64,000 nt of DNA from Floridanema evergladense (GTDB lineage: Bacteria > Cyanobacteriota > Cyanobacteriia > Cyanobacteriales > Aerosakkonemataceae). A model generated the notes under the pieces. The model did no database searches. It worked only from the letters and a program-made list of their open reading frames with translations, and was not told the DNA's origin. Positions within the stretch are counted from its first letter, which is position 1; every line of letters starts with the position of its first letter. Positions 43,853-52,913 of this stretch are shown piece by piece. Position numbers and translations under genes: made by a program. The stretch lies in assembly GCF_041929205.1 (NCBI RefSeq), contig NZ_JBHFNT010000215.1. One strand, 5' to 3'.

Positions 43853-45223
43853 TTGGACGATATTTCTGTGCAGCCCTTGTCAATCTATTACCCACATCTA
43901 TTCCTATTTGTCTACAGCCTGAGAGAAGTACAGGAAGACATCAAAGCAACACCCCAGCAAACATCCTGGGAAAGATTGCGCGATCGACTTAATCTTGACC
44001 AAGAAGCAGATTACGACATAGAAAGAAACTATCCTTTTACGGTAGAAGACCTAAACGGCGTAACAGGTTTTTATCGCCGCTATACTTTGGGAGATACAGA
44101 AAGCTTATTAGTCTATTGTGCTACTAAAGATAAAGAAAATCCTCAAAATTATGATTGCTTTTATGAGTTTCAGAAAAAACTAGAAGCTAACGGCACTATA
44201 GGCAAAACATGGCTGATTTTAGGGTATTTAAACTCTGCTACAGATTTAGACAAAGAAAAAGCCGCTAAACAAGCATACCAATCATTTAGAAAAAATGCCT
44301 CAGAACCACAACTCCGACCCGGAAGCCACTTTTTAGGAAGTACAGTTTTTGAGATTTGGGAATCACCAGAAAATTGGACAAATGCACTAGAACATGAAAG
44401 CATACTGATTTGTATTTGTCCTCACCAAAAAACCGTAGAAAGGATTGGAACTTTTCACTATGAATTAATGTTGCTGTTCTATTATCGCCATAAAATATGT
44501 AAAAACTATCGCATTAGTATAAACATTAAAAAGATGCTGATTCAGGAGGGAATTTTTCCCGAAAATAACCAAATAGATGAAGCCGTTGTTAACTTCCCAA
44601 ACATCAGCGGTCTAGAACAAAAATTCGATTACTTCAATTACGAACTTCGCAAAAACTTGCAAATTTTAGCTAAATATATAATGGCACTGGAAGATTTAAA
44701 AGTGCAATTGCAAAATTTGCAGCAAAACTTAGAAAATTACCAAAAGCGGTTAGCAATTATTAAGCATAAGGCTACTGAAGAAAACGGAATTACAAAACTC
44801 AAATTTTTCGATGAATTTGGAGAATTTACTGCTACTAATTATATTTTGGAAACAGAAAAATATTATACACTGTTACTACCACAGTTAGCATTAAGAGAGA
44901 AATACATTCATAGCATTTGTACTTTTATCGAACTATTTAAAGCTGAACAAGACCGCCAAATAGCTAATCAAAATACCAAGTTTCAAGATACAGTAATTTT
45001 TCTCGGTACTACGATCGGCACCTCTAGCTTTATAGCTATTGCTTCCGCACCTCTAATACTAAACAAAATTACTACCTCAAACTTAAGTCAAACTCCTAAC
45101 AATATCTCGTTAACCTACTTTACTTTCTTAATCTTATATTTAGCGATCGGTCTAACTTCCGGCTACATTACCCGTCAATGGTGGCGTTCTTACCGTCATC
45201 CTTCTAGGGAAACAGGAGAGTAG
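43853..45223 (+). CDS. Unknown protein with coiled coil and two C-terminal TM helices
   Basis: A 456-residue protein I do not recognise. N-terminal half is soluble (NGVTGFYRRYTLGDTESLLV, LRPGSHFLGSTVFEIWESP). A coiled coil (about 285-320: LEDLKVQLQNLQQNLENYQK) and a second helical stretch lead to TM1 (VIFLGTTIGTSSFIAIASAP) and TM2 (YFTFLILYLAIGLTSGYITR) with a basic tail. This order resembles CorA-type channels, but no GMN motif is seen. The TTG at 43853 is directly after a TGA; a start inside, or a 5' frameshift, is possible. Confidence 0.6.
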   Translation: MDDISVQPLSIYYPHLFLFVYSLREVQEDIKATPQQTSWERLRDRLNLDQEADYDIERNYPFTVEDLNGVTGFYRRYTLGDTESLLVYCATKDKENPQNYDCFYEFQKKLEANGTIGKTWLILGYLNSATDLDKEKAAKQAYQSFRKNASEPQLRPGSHFLGSTVFEIWESPENWTNALEHESILICICPHQKTVERIGTFHYELMLLFYYRHKICKNYRISINIKKMLIQEGIFPENNQIDEAVVNFPNISGLEQKFDYFNYELRKNLQILAKYIMALEDLKVQLQNLQQNLENYQKRLAIIKHKATEENGITKLKFFDEFGEFTATNYILETEKYYTLLLPQLALREKYIHSICTFIELFKAEQDRQIANQNTKFQDTVIFLGTTIGTSSFIAIASAPLILNKITTSNLSQTPNNISLTYFTFLILYLAIGLTSGYITRQWWRSYRHPSRETGE

Positions 45224-45350
45224 GACGATCAGGGGTGCAGGGGTGCAGGGGAGAATTTAAAACTGAAAACTCTCCAACTCAAAACTCAAAACTCAAAACT
45301 ATCTCAGTCCCCTTTCTCTACAATAAAAAAGGCGAATTCAAAGAAAAGCT

Positions 45351-46328
45351 ATTTCTCACTCTCACATCGAACTAAAAGTTTTAGAAACTAGCGATCTTCT
45401 CAAAGAAACTCAAACCGATCGCCTAGATGCTTGGTTAGCTAATCAAGTACCAGACCTTTCTCGATCGCGCATTCAAAAACTAATTCAACAGGCAAAAGTT
45501 CAAATTAATGGCGAAGTTTGTACAAGCAAAAATCACACCCTCAAAACAGGCGATCGCATCCAAATTACTATCCCCGAAGCTACCACTTCTCAATTAAAAC
45601 CAGAAACAATTCCCCTAGATATTCTTTACGAAGATGACCATTTACTCATCATTAACAAACCCGCTGGTTTAGTCGTTCACCCCGCCGCTGGACATGAAGA
45701 TGGAACTCTCGTTAACGCTTTGTTAGCTCATTGTCCCTTAGCGGAAATAGGCGGTGTCCAGCGTCCGGGAATAGTTCACCGCTTGGACAAAGATACCACT
45801 GGCGCGATCGCGATCGCCAAAACTGATCAAGCTTACCAACACCTGCAAGCACAACTTAAAACAAAAACTGCCCGTCGAGAATATTTAGGCATGGTTTATG
45901 GTGCTACCAAAACCGAAAGCGGCACCGTTGACCAAGCGATCGGTCGCCATCCCGTCGATCGCAAAAAAATGGCAGTTGTCCCAGAAGCAAAAGGCGGTCG
46001 TCCCTCAGTCACTCACTGGCAGGTCAAGGAACGCCTGGGAAATTACACATTAATGCACTTCCAGCTAGAAACAGGTCGCACCCACCAAATTCGCGTTCAC
46101 TGCGCCTACATCGGTCATCCCATTGTTGGTGATCCTGTTTACAGTTCTGGGCGGGATGTGGGTGTTAATCTACCCGGACAAGCTTTACACGCTTGGCGAC
46201 TCTCCCTTCAACATCCGGTCACAGGAGAGTTAATTCAAGTGACTGCCCCACCCCCCCATTCCTTTGTCACCCTTTTGGAAATTTTGCGGCGGCGTTGCGG
46301 TCTACCGCCCAGGCCATTTGAATTTTAA
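45351..46328 (+). CDS. RluA/RluD-family pseudouridine synthase with no canonical start codon
   Basis: A 325-residue synthase. N-terminal S4 RNA-binding domain (TDRLDAWLANQVPDLSRSRI, QKLIQQAKVQINGEVCT), then the catalytic domain with IVHRLDKDTTGAIAIAK (catalytic Asp), REYLGMVYGAT, LETGRTHQIRVHCAYIGHP and ALHAWRLSLQHP. It makes pseudouridines in 23S rRNA or tRNA. The frame is open from a TAA near 45325, but there is no ATG, GTG or TTG before 45720, a TTG far inside the protein that would remove the S4 domain. ATT at 45351 is the best position by homology; ATT starts are rare. Either a noncanonical start or an upstream frame error. Confidence 0.85.
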   Translation: MSHSHIELKVLETSDLLKETQTDRLDAWLANQVPDLSRSRIQKLIQQAKVQINGEVCTSKNHTLKTGDRIQITIPEATTSQLKPETIPLDILYEDDHLLIINKPAGLVVHPAAGHEDGTLVNALLAHCPLAEIGGVQRPGIVHRLDKDTTGAIAIAKTDQAYQHLQAQLKTKTARREYLGMVYGATKTESGTVDQAIGRHPVDRKKMAVVPEAKGGRPSVTHWQVKERLGNYTLMHFQLETGRTHQIRVHCAYIGHPIVGDPVYSSGRDVGVNLPGQALHAWRLSLQHPVTGELIQVTAPPPHSFVTLLEILRRRCGLPPRPFEF

Positions 46329-47032
46329 ATTAGTCGCTTCTATCTATCCAAAGAGGGATGATTTAGGCGAAATTTTTTCTCCTTCTCCCTCACCCAGCCC
46401 CAAAACTTAGTTACCCCCTGGCAACTGGACAAAAATTTTGCCTTGATTTTACATATCTATGTAAACTTTTCTTCACATAAATACATAAATTAAACGCAGG
46501 TTTTTTAAATAAGTCAACTCTATGATCCTTATATGGTAAAACTTATAAGCAAATCTTAAGAAAATATAAAAATTAACCACAGCACAGAAAAACACCACCT
46601 TTTGTTAAGCAATGTAAAAAAGATGGGTAAAATAAGGCGGGATAACCCAATCAATGAAGGAATTGCAGCGTTTCTCTATACTTAGCTAAGGTATTTAATA
46701 ATTCGTAATAAATAAATCACAATAGGCAGTGTATAAAAATAACCTGTAGGGACTAGAAGACAAGCAAAAGTTACACAAAACACTCGTTAAGAAAGTTTTC
46801 TTGTTTCTCATAAAAATATGAAACTTTCTCAGATTTATGCCTTATGCTTGTACAAAGATGAAGAACACATCATCAAACAACGAGTCATAAGTGAGTAAGT
46901 CAAAACAGTGTTTTGTAGCTTGCGACTTGACCCGACTGGTCTAAGTCAACTTGAAAAAGTGAGCTTAACCAGTGATTCCTAAGATTTACCAACAGACTGC
47001 ACTCAACAACAATACAAGTAGGAGATTGAGTA
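46329..47032 (+). promoter_or_regulatory. Long leader and promoter region of the cpc operon
   Basis: A 704-bp spacer before cpcB with no ORF that looks coding. It is AT-rich. AGAAAGTTTT (46790-46799) pairs with GAAACTTTCT (46820-46829). Nearer the gene, ACTGGTCTAAG and GCTTAACCAGT (about 46938-46975) form an imperfect hairpin that could act in the long untranslated leader. The cpcB ribosome site is TAGGAG, 8 nt upstream of its ATG. Long leaders with several starts are usual for cpc operons, but promoter positions cannot be fixed by eye. Confidence 0.55.
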
Positions 47033-47551
47033 ATGTTAGACGCATTCGCCAAGGTTGTTTCTCAGGCTGATAAGAAAGGCGAATTCCTGAGTACCGCAGA
47101 ATTAGATGCTTTAAGCGCCGTAGTTAAAGAAGGCAGCAAGCGCTTGGATACAGTAAACCGCATTACCAGCAATGCTTCCACCATTGTTGCCAACGCTGCT
47201 CGCGCTTTATTTGAAGAGCAACCTCAGCTGATCGCTCCTGGCGGAAACGCCTACACCAACCGTCGCATGGCTGCTTGCTTGCGCGACATGGAAATCATCT
47301 TACGCTATGTTACATACGCAACTCTCGCAGGTGATGCCAGCGTATTAGATGATCGCTGCTTGAACGGTCTACGCGAAACCTACCAAGCTCTCGGTACTCC
47401 TGGTAGTTCCGTAGCAGTTGGCGTACAAAAAATGAAAGAAGCCGCTATTGCGATCGCTAACGATCCCAACGGTATCACCAAAGGTGATTGCAGCGCTTTA
47501 ATGTCTGAAGTAGCAAGCTACTTCGATCGCGCTGCTGCTGCTGTTGCATAA
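47033..47551 (+). CDS. cpcB: Phycocyanin beta subunit CpcB
   Basis: A 172-residue beta-phycocyanin. Chromophore cysteines are C82 in MAACLRDMEI and C153 in GDCSALMSE. N72, the methylated asparagine of phycobiliproteins, is in PGGNAYTNRR. The chain lacks the insertion and Cys pattern of phycoerythrocyanin. It pairs with CpcA in trimers and hexamers of phycobilisome rods on the thylakoid surface, absorbing near 620 nm. It heads the operon, with ATG preceded by TAGGAG. CpcB may differ from typical copies at the second residue (Leu, normally Phe). Confidence 0.98.
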   Translation: MLDAFAKVVSQADKKGEFLSTAELDALSAVVKEGSKRLDTVNRITSNASTIVANAARALFEEQPQLIAPGGNAYTNRRMAACLRDMEIILRYVTYATLAGDASVLDDRCLNGLRETYQALGTPGSSVAVGVQKMKEAAIAIANDPNGITKGDCSALMSEVASYFDRAAAAVA

Positions 47552-47624
47552 GCAACAAGTGGAAACACTATTATTTTTTCAGAACTTTCAATAGAAAACA
47601 TCTGCATTTGGAGATACCAAACAC

Positions 47625-48113
47625 ATGAAGACCCCTATTACCGAAGCGATCGCCGCTGCTGATACCCAAGGCCGTTTCCTGAGCAACACCGAATTACAAG
47701 CTGTTAACGGTCGTTTTGAACGTGCAACTGCCAGCATGGAAGCTGCTCGCACTCTGACCAACAAAGCACAACAACTGATCGATGGTGCAGCTAATGCGGT
47801 GTACCAAAAATTCCCCTACACCACTCAAATGCAAGGCCCCAACTACGCTTCCGATGCCAGAGGCAAAGGCAAGTGCGCTCGTGACATCGGCTACTACCTC
47901 CGCATGGTAACCTACTGCTTGGTTGCTGGTGGTACAGGCCCAATGGACGAATACTTGATTGCTGGTTTGGCTGAAATCAACAGCAAATTTGAGTTGTCCC
48001 CCAGCTGGTACGTTGAAGCTCTGAAGTATATCAAAGCTAATCATGGTCTGTCTGGTCAAGCTGCTAACGAAGCTAATACCTACATCGACTACGCGATCAA
48101 CGCTTTAAGCTAA
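47625..48113 (+). CDS. cpcA: Phycocyanin alpha subunit CpcA
   Basis: A 162-residue alpha-phycocyanin with start MKTPITEAIAAADTQGRFLS and the single bilin-binding C84 in GKGKCARDIGYYLRM. The C-terminus YIDYAINALS is typical. It begins 73 bp after cpcB with GGAGATACCAAACAC upstream. The bilin at C84 is attached by CpcE/CpcF, encoded downstream in the same operon. Codon use is strongly biased, like cpcB, as expected for very highly expressed genes. Confidence 0.98.
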   Translation: MKTPITEAIAAADTQGRFLSNTELQAVNGRFERATASMEAARTLTNKAQQLIDGAANAVYQKFPYTTQMQGPNYASDARGKGKCARDIGYYLRMVTYCLVAGGTGPMDEYLIAGLAEINSKFELSPSWYVEALKYIKANHGLSGQAANEANTYIDYAINALS

Positions 48114-48115
48114 TT

Positions 48116-48206
48116 GATACGCCTAACGGCACGCTACGCGAACGCATAGCCCGGAAAGGTATGCAGTTGCTGGCTGCGAAACTAGCAGGTGCGTACTTCT
48201 CCGGGC
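48116..48206 (+). promoter_or_regulatory. Repeat and imperfect hairpin between cpcA and cpcC
   Basis: 48116-48141 is GATACGCCTAACGGCACGCT ACGCGA, a 26-bp word also found inside mrp at 59822. Next, GCCCGGAAAGGTATGC (48149-48164) pairs imperfectly with GCGTACTTCTCCGGGC (48191-48206). Such a structure directly after cpcA often protects the abundant cpcBA mRNA and lowers readthrough into linker genes (known for cpc operons in general). The role here is inferred. Confidence 0.65.
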
Positions 48207-48258
48207 ATTGTTGTATCTAAGTCAAGTGCTCTGTTTGTTGTGTTGGGAGAATATTATT

Positions 48259-49122
48259 GTGGCGATAACAGCAGCAGCATCTCGGTTGGGAACCTCAGCA
48301 TTTAGCGACAGCGCTAAAGTCGAACTGCGTCCCAATTCCAGCAAAGAAGATGTTCAAAACGTAATTCGAGCCATCTACCGTCAGGTACTTGGTAATGACT
48401 ATTTAATGGCTTCTGAACGGCTGATTAGTGCGGAATCTTTGCTCGCAGATGGCAACATCTCCGTTAGAGAGTTTGTTCGCATCCTGGCAAAATCAGAGCT
48501 ATACAAAACCAAATTTTTCTACAACAACTTTCAAACCCGGGTCATCGAACTCAACTATAAACATCTGTTGGGACGTGCCCCTTATGACGAATCGGAAGTA
48601 GTTTTCCACCTCGATTTGTGGAATAACGAAGGTTACGAAGCAGAAATCGATTCATACATCGATTCTCCCGAATATATTGCCAACTTTGGCGATAATATCG
48701 TCCCCTTCTATCGCGGGTTTGAAACCCAAACAGGTCAAAAACAAGTCGGTTTTAACCGGATGTTTAAGTTGTACCGGGGTTATGCAAACAGCGATCGCGC
48801 CCAAGCTCAAGGGAAGAACTCTCGCCTCGCTCGTGATTTGGCAATGAACTTACCCACAACCATTGTCCAACCATCCACTAGCGATCGCAGTTGGTCATAC
48901 TACAGCGCTTCCAGCGACACTGCACCCCGTAACTGTTTGGGTGGATCTTATGGCGAAAGCGGTCGCGTTTATCGCATCGAAGTCGCAGGGATTCGCCAAC
49001 CAGGATACCCAGGAGTCCGGCGTAGCAACGTCGCCTACTTGGTACCCTACGAAAACTTGTCCAACAAAATGCAACAAGTTCATCGGGTTGGCGGCAAAAT
49101 CATTAGCGTTACCCAAGCTTGA
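48259..49122 (+). CDS. cpcC: Phycobilisome rod linker CpcC
   Basis: A 287-residue rod linker. PBS-linker domain about 15-165 (VELRPNSSKEDVQNVIRAIY, SERLISAESLLADGNISVRE, HLLGRAPYDESEVVFHLDLW, GDNIVPFYRGFETQTGQKQV) and CpcD-like C-terminal domain about 230-285 (VYRIEVAGIRQPGYPGVRRS, NKMQQVHRVGGKIISV). It joins phycocyanin hexamers within rods. The start is GTG at 48259, 8 nt after GGGAGA; the open frame extends further upstream but lacks homology. Only one cpcC is present. Confidence 0.96.
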   Translation: MAITAAASRLGTSAFSDSAKVELRPNSSKEDVQNVIRAIYRQVLGNDYLMASERLISAESLLADGNISVREFVRILAKSELYKTKFFYNNFQTRVIELNYKHLLGRAPYDESEVVFHLDLWNNEGYEAEIDSYIDSPEYIANFGDNIVPFYRGFETQTGQKQVGFNRMFKLYRGYANSDRAQAQGKNSRLARDLAMNLPTTIVQPSTSDRSWSYYSASSDTAPRNCLGGSYGESGRVYRIEVAGIRQPGYPGVRRSNVAYLVPYENLSNKMQQVHRVGGKIISVTQA

Positions 49123-49224
49123 TAATAGTTATGAGTAAAAGGTTAAGAGTTTTAGTGATTAATTCAAAAACTCAAAACTCAAAACTCAAAACTCAAAACT
49201 TAACGGAATTGGAGGTATTAACAA

Positions 49225-49509
49225 ATGCTCGGTCAAACCGCTATCGGTAGCGCTGCTAATACACCCTCTGGTAGCCGCGTGTTTCGTTACGAAGTCATTG
49301 GGTTACGTCAAAACGACGAAACTGACAAAAACAACTACTCTATTCGTCGTAGCGGTAGTGTGTTTGTCACCGTACCCTATAGCCGTATGAATGAAGAAAT
49401 GCGGCGCATCACTCGCTTAGGTGGCAAAATCGTCGGCATTCATCCAATGGGTGCTGAAGCAGCTGCCAAGGAACCCGCTAAAACTGGAGAAGGAACAGGG
49501 GAAAGTTGA
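49225..49509 (+). CDS. cpcD: Rod-capping linker CpcD
   Basis: A 94-residue CpcD domain (SRVFRYEVIGLRQNDETDKN, YSIRRSGSVFVTVPYSRMNE, RRITRLGGKIVGIHP) with a short Ala/Glu/Thr-rich tail that is longer than in some homologues. It caps the outer end of rods. TTGGAGGTATTAACAA is the ribosome site. The spacer before it carries a short AAAACTC tandem repeat. Confidence 0.96.
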   Translation: MLGQTAIGSAANTPSGSRVFRYEVIGLRQNDETDKNNYSIRRSGSVFVTVPYSRMNEEMRRITRLGGKIVGIHPMGAEAAAKEPAKTGEGTGES

Positions 49510-49518
49510 TTTTCAGCT

Positions 49519-50349
49519 ATGCAGGAATCCGATCCTGAAAGAACAGGCGAAGCGGGAGAATCTCCCTCGCTTACAGTTGAGCAAGCGATCGCCAACCTGA
49601 ACCACGAAGACACTAGTCTGCGTTACTATGCAGCGTGGTGGTTGGGTAAATTTCAGGTGAGAGAACCAGCGGCAATCGAAGCTCTGATTTCAGCTTTAGA
49701 AGATGAAGCCGATCGCACAGAGTTAGGTGGTTATCCCCTAAGACGCAATGCTGCAAGAGCATTAGGAAAACTGGGAGATGTTAGAGCAGTACCAGGCTTA
49801 ATTAAATGTTTGGATTGTTCTGATTTCTACGTGCGCGAAGCAGCTGCACAGTCGCTGGGTGATTTGGGCGATCCAAGTTGTATACCAGTGCTGGAGCAGC
49901 TGCTATCTGGTGGTTTGGCTGCTGCCGTACTAGTACCGGGACGACCCCACCTCGCACAGCCTTACGAAGCAGTCATGGAAGCATTGGGTACGTTGGGAGC
50001 TAAAACTGCTATCCCTTTGATTCAACCCTTCCTCGAACACCCAGTCCCACGAGTTCAATATTCTGCTACCAGAGCAATGTATCAATTAACCCAAGAAGCG
50101 ATTTATGGGGAACGTTTGGTACAAGCTTTGTCAGGAAATGATATTCAACTGCGTCGAGTCGCACTCTCGGACTTAGGTGCTATTGGTTATCTTCCCGCAG
50201 CAGAAGCGATCGCCTCTTCCGCCACCGAAAACAGCTTCAAATTAATTGCCCTCAAAGGCATTCTCGAACACCAACTTAACCCAGAAACACCCCAAGCGCT
50301 CAATGACGCAGCCATCAGAGTTATGACTTTGATGGATTCGCTGTTATAG
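49519..50349 (+). CDS. cpcE: Phycocyanobilin lyase subunit CpcE
   Basis: A 276-residue HEAT-repeat protein: YYAAWWLGKFQVREPAAIEA, PLRRNAARALGKLGDVRAVP, FYVREAAAQSLGDLGDPSCI and HPVPRVQYSATRAMYQLTQE. CpcE works with CpcF as a heterodimer to attach phycocyanobilin to Cys84 of CpcA. The gene starts 9 bp after cpcD, so it is in the same transcript. The N-terminal 15 residues (MQESDPERTGEAGES) are polar and variable. Confidence 0.95.
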   Translation: MQESDPERTGEAGESPSLTVEQAIANLNHEDTSLRYYAAWWLGKFQVREPAAIEALISALEDEADRTELGGYPLRRNAARALGKLGDVRAVPGLIKCLDCSDFYVREAAAQSLGDLGDPSCIPVLEQLLSGGLAAAVLVPGRPHLAQPYEAVMEALGTLGAKTAIPLIQPFLEHPVPRVQYSATRAMYQLTQEAIYGERLVQALSGNDIQLRRVALSDLGAIGYLPAAEAIASSATENSFKLIALKGILEHQLNPETPQALNDAAIRVMTLMDSLL

Positions 50350-50456
50350 TCTGTTATTTGTCCTTTGTCATCCGTCATTTGTCCTTTGTCATCTGGGAAA
50401 AGTGATTTTAGGGAATTACTTTACACTCATCTAAATGACTTAATAACTAATGACCT

Positions 50457-51080
50457 ATGACTAGTAAGTTAATGACAGATCATCAGCAACTCATTCAAGC
50501 TATAGAACAGGCAGATTCATCAGAATCCCTGATCGCCGCAGTCCGCACTCTAGCAGATGTCCGTTCCGAAGCAGGAATTCCCAAACTCATCGCTGTTTTA
50601 GGTTATAACAACCCCGGAGCAGCACTCGCAGCCGTCACCGGACTGATTCAAATGGGAGCAACAGCAGTACCTCGATTATTGGAACTGCTTGATGGGTATA
50701 ACTATGGTGCTAGAGCTTACGCGATTCGCGCTTTAGCTGCGATCGCTGACCCCCGCGCCCTAGAAGTTCTACTCAACGCTGCCAAAAGCGACTTCGCCCC
50801 CAGCGTCCGTCGTGCCGCCAGCAAAGGATTGGGAAATTTGCACTGGCATCAACTCGAACCTAGTCAAATCCGAATCGCCCAAGAAACAGCTTTTCAAACA
50901 TTAGTGGAAATCTGTCAAGACCCAGATTGGTCGATTCGTTATGCAGCAGTTGTCGGATTGCAAACAATGGCTAATCAAACCCATTTTCTCGACCAAATTT
51001 TGGCACATTTTCAGCAAATGAGCCAAACAGAAACCGACTTAGCTGTTCGTGCTAGAGTGCAATTAGCAATCAATTCATAA
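50457..51080 (+). CDS. cpcF: Phycocyanobilin lyase subunit CpcF
   Basis: A 207-residue HEAT-repeat protein: SLIAAVRTLADVRSEAGIPK, AALAAVTGLIQMGATAVPRL, YGARAYAIRALAAIADPRAL and SVRRAASKGLGNLHWHQLEP. It is the partner of CpcE in the alpha-84 lyase, and can also help remove bilin in vitro (family knowledge). The gene follows cpcE after 107 bp containing GTCATTTGTCCTTTGTCATC-type repeats, so part of its expression may depend on readthrough. Confidence 0.95.
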   Translation: MTSKLMTDHQQLIQAIEQADSSESLIAAVRTLADVRSEAGIPKLIAVLGYNNPGAALAAVTGLIQMGATAVPRLLELLDGYNYGARAYAIRALAAIADPRALEVLLNAAKSDFAPSVRRAASKGLGNLHWHQLEPSQIRIAQETAFQTLVEICQDPDWSIRYAAVVGLQTMANQTHFLDQILAHFQQMSQTETDLAVRARVQLAINS

Positions 51081-51194
51081 TTTTGTCATTCGTCATTTGT
51101 CTTTTGTTATTTGTTAGCTTTTCAATCAGTAATAACCAATTACCAATGACTAATGACTAGTGACTAATCAACTAGCAAAAGAGAACTAGTTAAA

Positions 51195-52034
51195 ATGTCA
51201 ATACCACTTCTAGAAATTACTCCTACCACGCAAAATCAGCGGGTACCCGGTTACGAAGTTCCTGACGAAGATGATTCCCCAATTTATCGTCTGGCAAATG
51301 CTATTTCTGATGCAGACATTGATGCCATAATTTGGGCAGGTTATCGGCAAATCTTCAGCGAACATCTGATTTTAGAAAGTCATCGTCAACCATCCTTAGA
51401 ATCTCTCCTGCGGAATCGACTGATTTCTGTGAAAGAGTTGATTCGCGGATTAGGAAAATCAGAAGTTTACCGAGAATTGGTAGCTGATACTAACTCGAAT
51501 TATCGGTTAGTTGATATCTGTTTTAAACGCTTCTTAGGACGGGCAACTTACAATAAAGATGAGCAAATCGCTTGGTCAATTGTGATTGCTACCAAGGGAT
51601 TACATGGCTTTATTGATGCGATTGTTGATAGCGAAGAATATGTGCAGAACTTCGGTGATGACATCGTACCCTATCAACGTCGTCGCTTTAACGAAAGACC
51701 TTTTAACTTAGTTAATCCTCGTTACAGCGACTATTGGCGGACTCAGGAAATTGTCAGATCGGGTAGTTCCTACTACGAAGTAAAATTTTACGGTCAAGGA
51801 ACGCCAGAAAAACGCTCGGTGCGCTCTGCTATTCCTAGCATATTTTTGGAAATGGCACAGGGTATAATTAGACCACAAATCGACTTTCAACGCGATCGCG
51901 ATCGGGCAATTAACACAACCAGCAAAGTCCAACTTTCCGACTTGACTCGCCAAGGTACCACCGTAAAACCATCAGTGAGTCGCACGGAAGTTTCCCTTCC
52001 TTATAGCTATATTCCTGCCGATCCTAAAGTCTAG
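51195..52034 (+). CDS. cpcG1: Rod-core linker CpcG (copy 1)
   Basis: A 279-residue rod-core linker: N-terminal SIPLLEITPTTQNQRVPGYE, PBS-linker domain about 25-175 (AIIWAGYRQIFSEHLILESH, RFLGRATYNKDEQIAWSIV, GDDIVPYQRRRFNERPFNLV) and a longer C-terminal tail than the other two copies. It attaches a phycocyanin rod to the allophycocyanin core. No hydrophobic C-terminal segment is seen, so it is not the CpcL type that serves photosystem I. The three copies have diverged tails, which may direct rods to different core positions. Confidence 0.95.
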   Translation: MSIPLLEITPTTQNQRVPGYEVPDEDDSPIYRLANAISDADIDAIIWAGYRQIFSEHLILESHRQPSLESLLRNRLISVKELIRGLGKSEVYRELVADTNSNYRLVDICFKRFLGRATYNKDEQIAWSIVIATKGLHGFIDAIVDSEEYVQNFGDDIVPYQRRRFNERPFNLVNPRYSDYWRTQEIVRSGSSYYEVKFYGQGTPEKRSVRSAIPSIFLEMAQGIIRPQIDFQRDRDRAINTTSKVQLSDLTRQGTTVKPSVSRTEVSLPYSYIPADPKV

Positions 52035-52122
52035 TAATGTTAGATTTTAGGATTTAAATTTTAGATTTCATGCAAATCTAAAACTGTCCAATAGCACACC
52101 AACCAAACACAAAAAAAGGCGC

Positions 52123-52869
52123 ATGGCAATACCTTTGCTCACTTACAAACCCTCCTCGCAAAATCAGCGAGTAGCGGGTTATGAAGTACCTAACGAAGAT
52201 ACTCCTTATATCTATCGTCTGGAAGATTGTGTTGATGAAACTGACATCCAAGAATTAATTTGGGCAGCTTATCGACAAATCTTCAGCGAACATGAAATCC
52301 TCAAAAGATTCCGTCAACCCGCTTTAGAATCCCAATTAAAAAATCGATCGATTACTGTCCGGGATTTTGTGCGTGGTTTAGCAAAAACTGAGGCATTTTA
52401 CACCTTAGTAGTGGAAACAAACTCCAACTATCGGGTTGTAGAAGTCTGTCTCAAACGCCTCCTGGGACGCGATTCCTACAATAAGGATGAAGAAATTGCC
52501 TGGTCAATTACCATTGCCACCAAAGGCATTGGCGGATTTGTGGACGCACTTATTGATAGCGAAGAGTATCAAACCAGCTTTGGTGATTTCACAGTACCTT
52601 ATCAACGTCGTCGCTATAAAGACCGTCCCTTTAACTTAGTAACACCTCGCTACGCTGACTACTGGCGAGATAAAGAAGAGGCAGCACGTTACAAATGGGG
52701 CGATATCAACAACTTTTTGGATATGGCGCGATCGCTCGCAATCACACCAGTTACCCAAAATACCAACGTCGCCACTGCTAACATCCAAATTCCCAACACA
52801 ACCAGGGATAATAAGCCAGATACTCGCGTATCGATTAACCCAGTGGCAAGTTTCCCTGCACGTAAATAG
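52123..52869 (+). CDS. cpcG2: Rod-core linker CpcG (copy 2)
   Basis: A 248-residue rod-core linker close to copy 1: AIPLLTYKPSSQNQRVAGYE, LIWAAYRQIFSEHEILKRFR, KRLLGRDSYNKDEEIAWSIT and GDFTVPYQRRRYKDRPFNLV. The C-terminal tail (LAITPVTQNTNVATANIQIP) is shorter and lacks a TM helix. Tandem gene copies of cpcG are usual in filamentous cyanobacteria and give alternative rod-core contacts. It begins 88 bp after copy 1. Confidence 0.95.
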   Translation: MAIPLLTYKPSSQNQRVAGYEVPNEDTPYIYRLEDCVDETDIQELIWAAYRQIFSEHEILKRFRQPALESQLKNRSITVRDFVRGLAKTEAFYTLVVETNSNYRVVEVCLKRLLGRDSYNKDEEIAWSITIATKGIGGFVDALIDSEEYQTSFGDFTVPYQRRRYKDRPFNLVTPRYADYWRDKEEAARYKWGDINNFLDMARSLAITPVTQNTNVATANIQIPNTTRDNKPDTRVSINPVASFPARK

Positions 52870-52913
52870 GCAATCCCATTCACAGCCAATCTTACTAAAT
52901 AGGAGATTATCGC

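Noticed and set aside
43726..43992. 88-residue ORF upstream of the CorA-like unknown gene
   Set aside because: It overlaps the start of the 43853 frame, has no recognisable domain, and could at most be part of a frameshifted N-terminus, which I cannot show.
47694..48059. Minus-strand ORF opposite cpcA
   Set aside because: Antisense of a highly biased, strongly conserved gene; no start signal.
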